This document shows positions 62,171-64,000 of a stretch of 64,000 bases of DNA, piece by piece; position 1 is the first letter of the stretch, and each line of letters opens with the position of its first letter. The DNA is from Serilophus lunatus (Eukaryota; Chordata; Aves; Passeriformes; Eurylaimidae). Location of the stretch: contig VXBA01000723.1 in assembly GCA_013399895.1 (NCBI GenBank), forward strand, positions 65,132 to 129,131, given 5' to 3'. The notes under the pieces were generated by a model. The model made no database searches. It saw only the letters and a program-made list of their open reading frames with translations, and was not told the DNA's origin. The position numbers and the translations under genes are program-made.

Positions 62171-64000
62171 GGAAATTTTAGTGAATTAGAAGAGTTACGA
62201 GGAGAAATGTCATTTTTGTTGTTTTTATTACTATATATGCTTCATCTTTCAAGTGGGAAAATTCAGCATATCATTGGACAAATTGAGTTTGAAGCCATGA
62301 GGGTGGAGGAACCAACCAAAAAACCCCAACAACAAAAAACCACAAACCCCACAAACAAACCAATACCCAGAAACCCGTCCTCTAATCTTGATGAAAGTTG
62401 CAGGACAAACAGACTGAAAGAAGCTCAAAAGCTTTTTGACTTGTTGAGGAAGAATGAGAAACTTGAAAAGACAGTATCGAGCTCATAACAAAGATGGTAA
62501 CTGCTGCCTATTTTCAAATTCTTTGAATCCTCTGGCAATGCAAGATACTTCCTCCAGAAACTGGCTTGGGTTGGACACACCACCAGAGAAATATCTGATT
62601 ACAGACCTAGTTGCATTTCTCAAAAGGAAAATGTCTCAAAACCCTGCAACTGAGGCCATGTATCAAAAACAAAATGGAAAAAATGTATTATATACAAGTT
62701 GCCCAACTTGAAGTTTAAAATATACATTGATAAAAAATTAAAACACTTTACGTTGCGAAACCTAGTGCTCTCACCTGTGCTGAATACTGGATTTCTTTAA
62801 CCTGGATCTGGGTGCACGTGACAATTATGAAATGTTTTCCAGTCCAAAGGAAACTTCTGCTCTTCCAGGTGTGATTAATATGTACAAGGGCAATTGAGAC
62901 TTCTCCCTTCATTTACTTCAGAGGTTCAAAGGCGGATGGGTTAAACCTGTAGAAGCATTTGCAGCTATGACAGTTGACTTTTATAAATTTGTTCCTCAGT
63001 GTGTGGGAGGAGGGAAGAAATGTTTTACAGACAGAAAACATGATGAGAAGTCCAGACTTTCCTTCAGCTTTGTACCCTCACTGATGGTCATCTTCAATAT
63101 TAGGCTTTGGTTAGTGAATATTGTAAGGAAACACAAATCAGGCTCACCTTTTCCCCATCAAAAAGCAGAAGGAAAGAGATGGACTCTCTAAGTTAAGCAG
63201 TAAAACTGGGTGCTTAAAATTCTTGAGCATTGATTACAGCTATCAGAACCTTCTTTTTGCCATGGTAAAAGCTGACTATGCCAGTTTTAATTTAGTTGTT
63301 CGTTATTACTTGATGAGAAGAGCTAATTACCAATTCTGTCATAGCTTTTGAATTTCATATAGTGTTTCTTGGCAATATCCTCCTATTATTTTTCAGTATA
63401 TGTACTAAAGAAATGCTTGAGTTTGATCATCACTCTTTTTGAAAACTAAGCTTCTCTTTTCTTGCTGGAGAGAATTAACAAAATAATGTGTATTCGTACT
63501 GGCTTTTACTGATGCTTCCTTTATGTGTCCAGCCCAATTGTCAGAGCAGGGTGGTCAACTTTAACAGATTACTTACTATTTGAGATTTGAAGTATAGAAC
63601 ACAAGTTTCATTGAGCAGATAAATGGATTTAGTTTTTCGAGTTCTTTTTTAAAGTAAGGACATGAACTGCACACTTCACCCAGAAACCCGATCTGAATCT
63701 CTGCCAGCAAACTTAAAACAGTTTATAGACTTGAAATATGTATTTCATATTTTTTGTGAACTGTAGCAAGTATCAGCTCAGGTAGCATTTACATTGCACA
63801 ATTCTCCACAAGCAGGTATGTTAATCATAGAACTAATATTGTGTCATCAAAGACTAGGTGTTTTGTTTAAAGGTCAGTTAAAAATGGAGCCGTGTCAGTT
63901 CTCAGAATTATAAAATAGTTTCCTTAATTTTCGCTTTGTAGGTAATTAAGAGATGCTCTGTTAATTACTTGAGAAAGTTGTTAAGTGTAGAGTCTGCATA

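Noticed and set aside
62310..62370. A/C-rich tract (and its T/G counterpart near 55360-55405) as possible retroposon tails
   Set aside because: Simple-sequence tracts of this kind are common in bird introns, and no element body or duplication is attached to them.

Overview
This 64 kb window is vertebrate nuclear DNA and almost certainly comes from a bird. Three things support that: CR1 LINE fragments with the CR1 3' octamer tail, several long solo LTRs of types familiar from bird genomes, and a split gene whose two visible exons match vertebrate BMT2/SAMTOR. There are no operons, ribosome binding sites or CRISPR arrays. Most open reading frames here are chance frames or remains of transposons.

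Layout. Positions 1-41.9 kb are an intergenic flank with no host coding gene that I can recognise. It holds a minus-strand RTE-clade LINE remnant (5.86-7.2 kb), three CR1 fragments (11.07-11.81, 14.26-14.37 and 34.10-34.74 kb), and a dense set of solo LTRs between 13.1 and 33.6 kb. Three of those LTRs have terminal TG...CA plus exact or near-exact target-site duplications (TSDs): 23646-24692, 30086-31272 and 32547-33577. A fourth, 13828-14961, has a 4-bp TSD, carries a nested CR1, and has an inverted relative at about 25.4-26.4 kb. The rest of the flank is AT-rich and shows nothing I can name.

Gene. A CpG island at about 41.9-42.5 kb holds the first exon of BMT2 (SAMTOR, the S-adenosylmethionine sensor that restrains mTORC1). 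Its start codon lies in or before an 87-base assembly gap (42041-42127). Exon 1 is read to 42247, intron 1 covers about 11.7 kb, exon 2 is 53908-54049, and intron 2 runs out of the window. The phases of the two exons join exactly. The methyltransferase-fold exons are not present.

Intron 2 carries a chimeric mobile-element remnant. A plus-strand CR1 reverse-transcriptase segment (58.38-58.99 kb) abuts, inside its own catalytic region, a decayed class I (gammaretrovirus-like) endogenous retrovirus. The retrovirus runs from the RT thumb through RNase H and integrase into a possible short env remnant (58.99 to about 62.17 kb).

I found no convincing new molecular system. The most interesting points are the RTE element, which may be informative about bird lineage and horizontal transfer, the CR1/ERV junction, the solo-LTR cluster with CpG-rich LTR promoters upstream of BMT2, and a perfect 29-base palindrome at 2233-2261.
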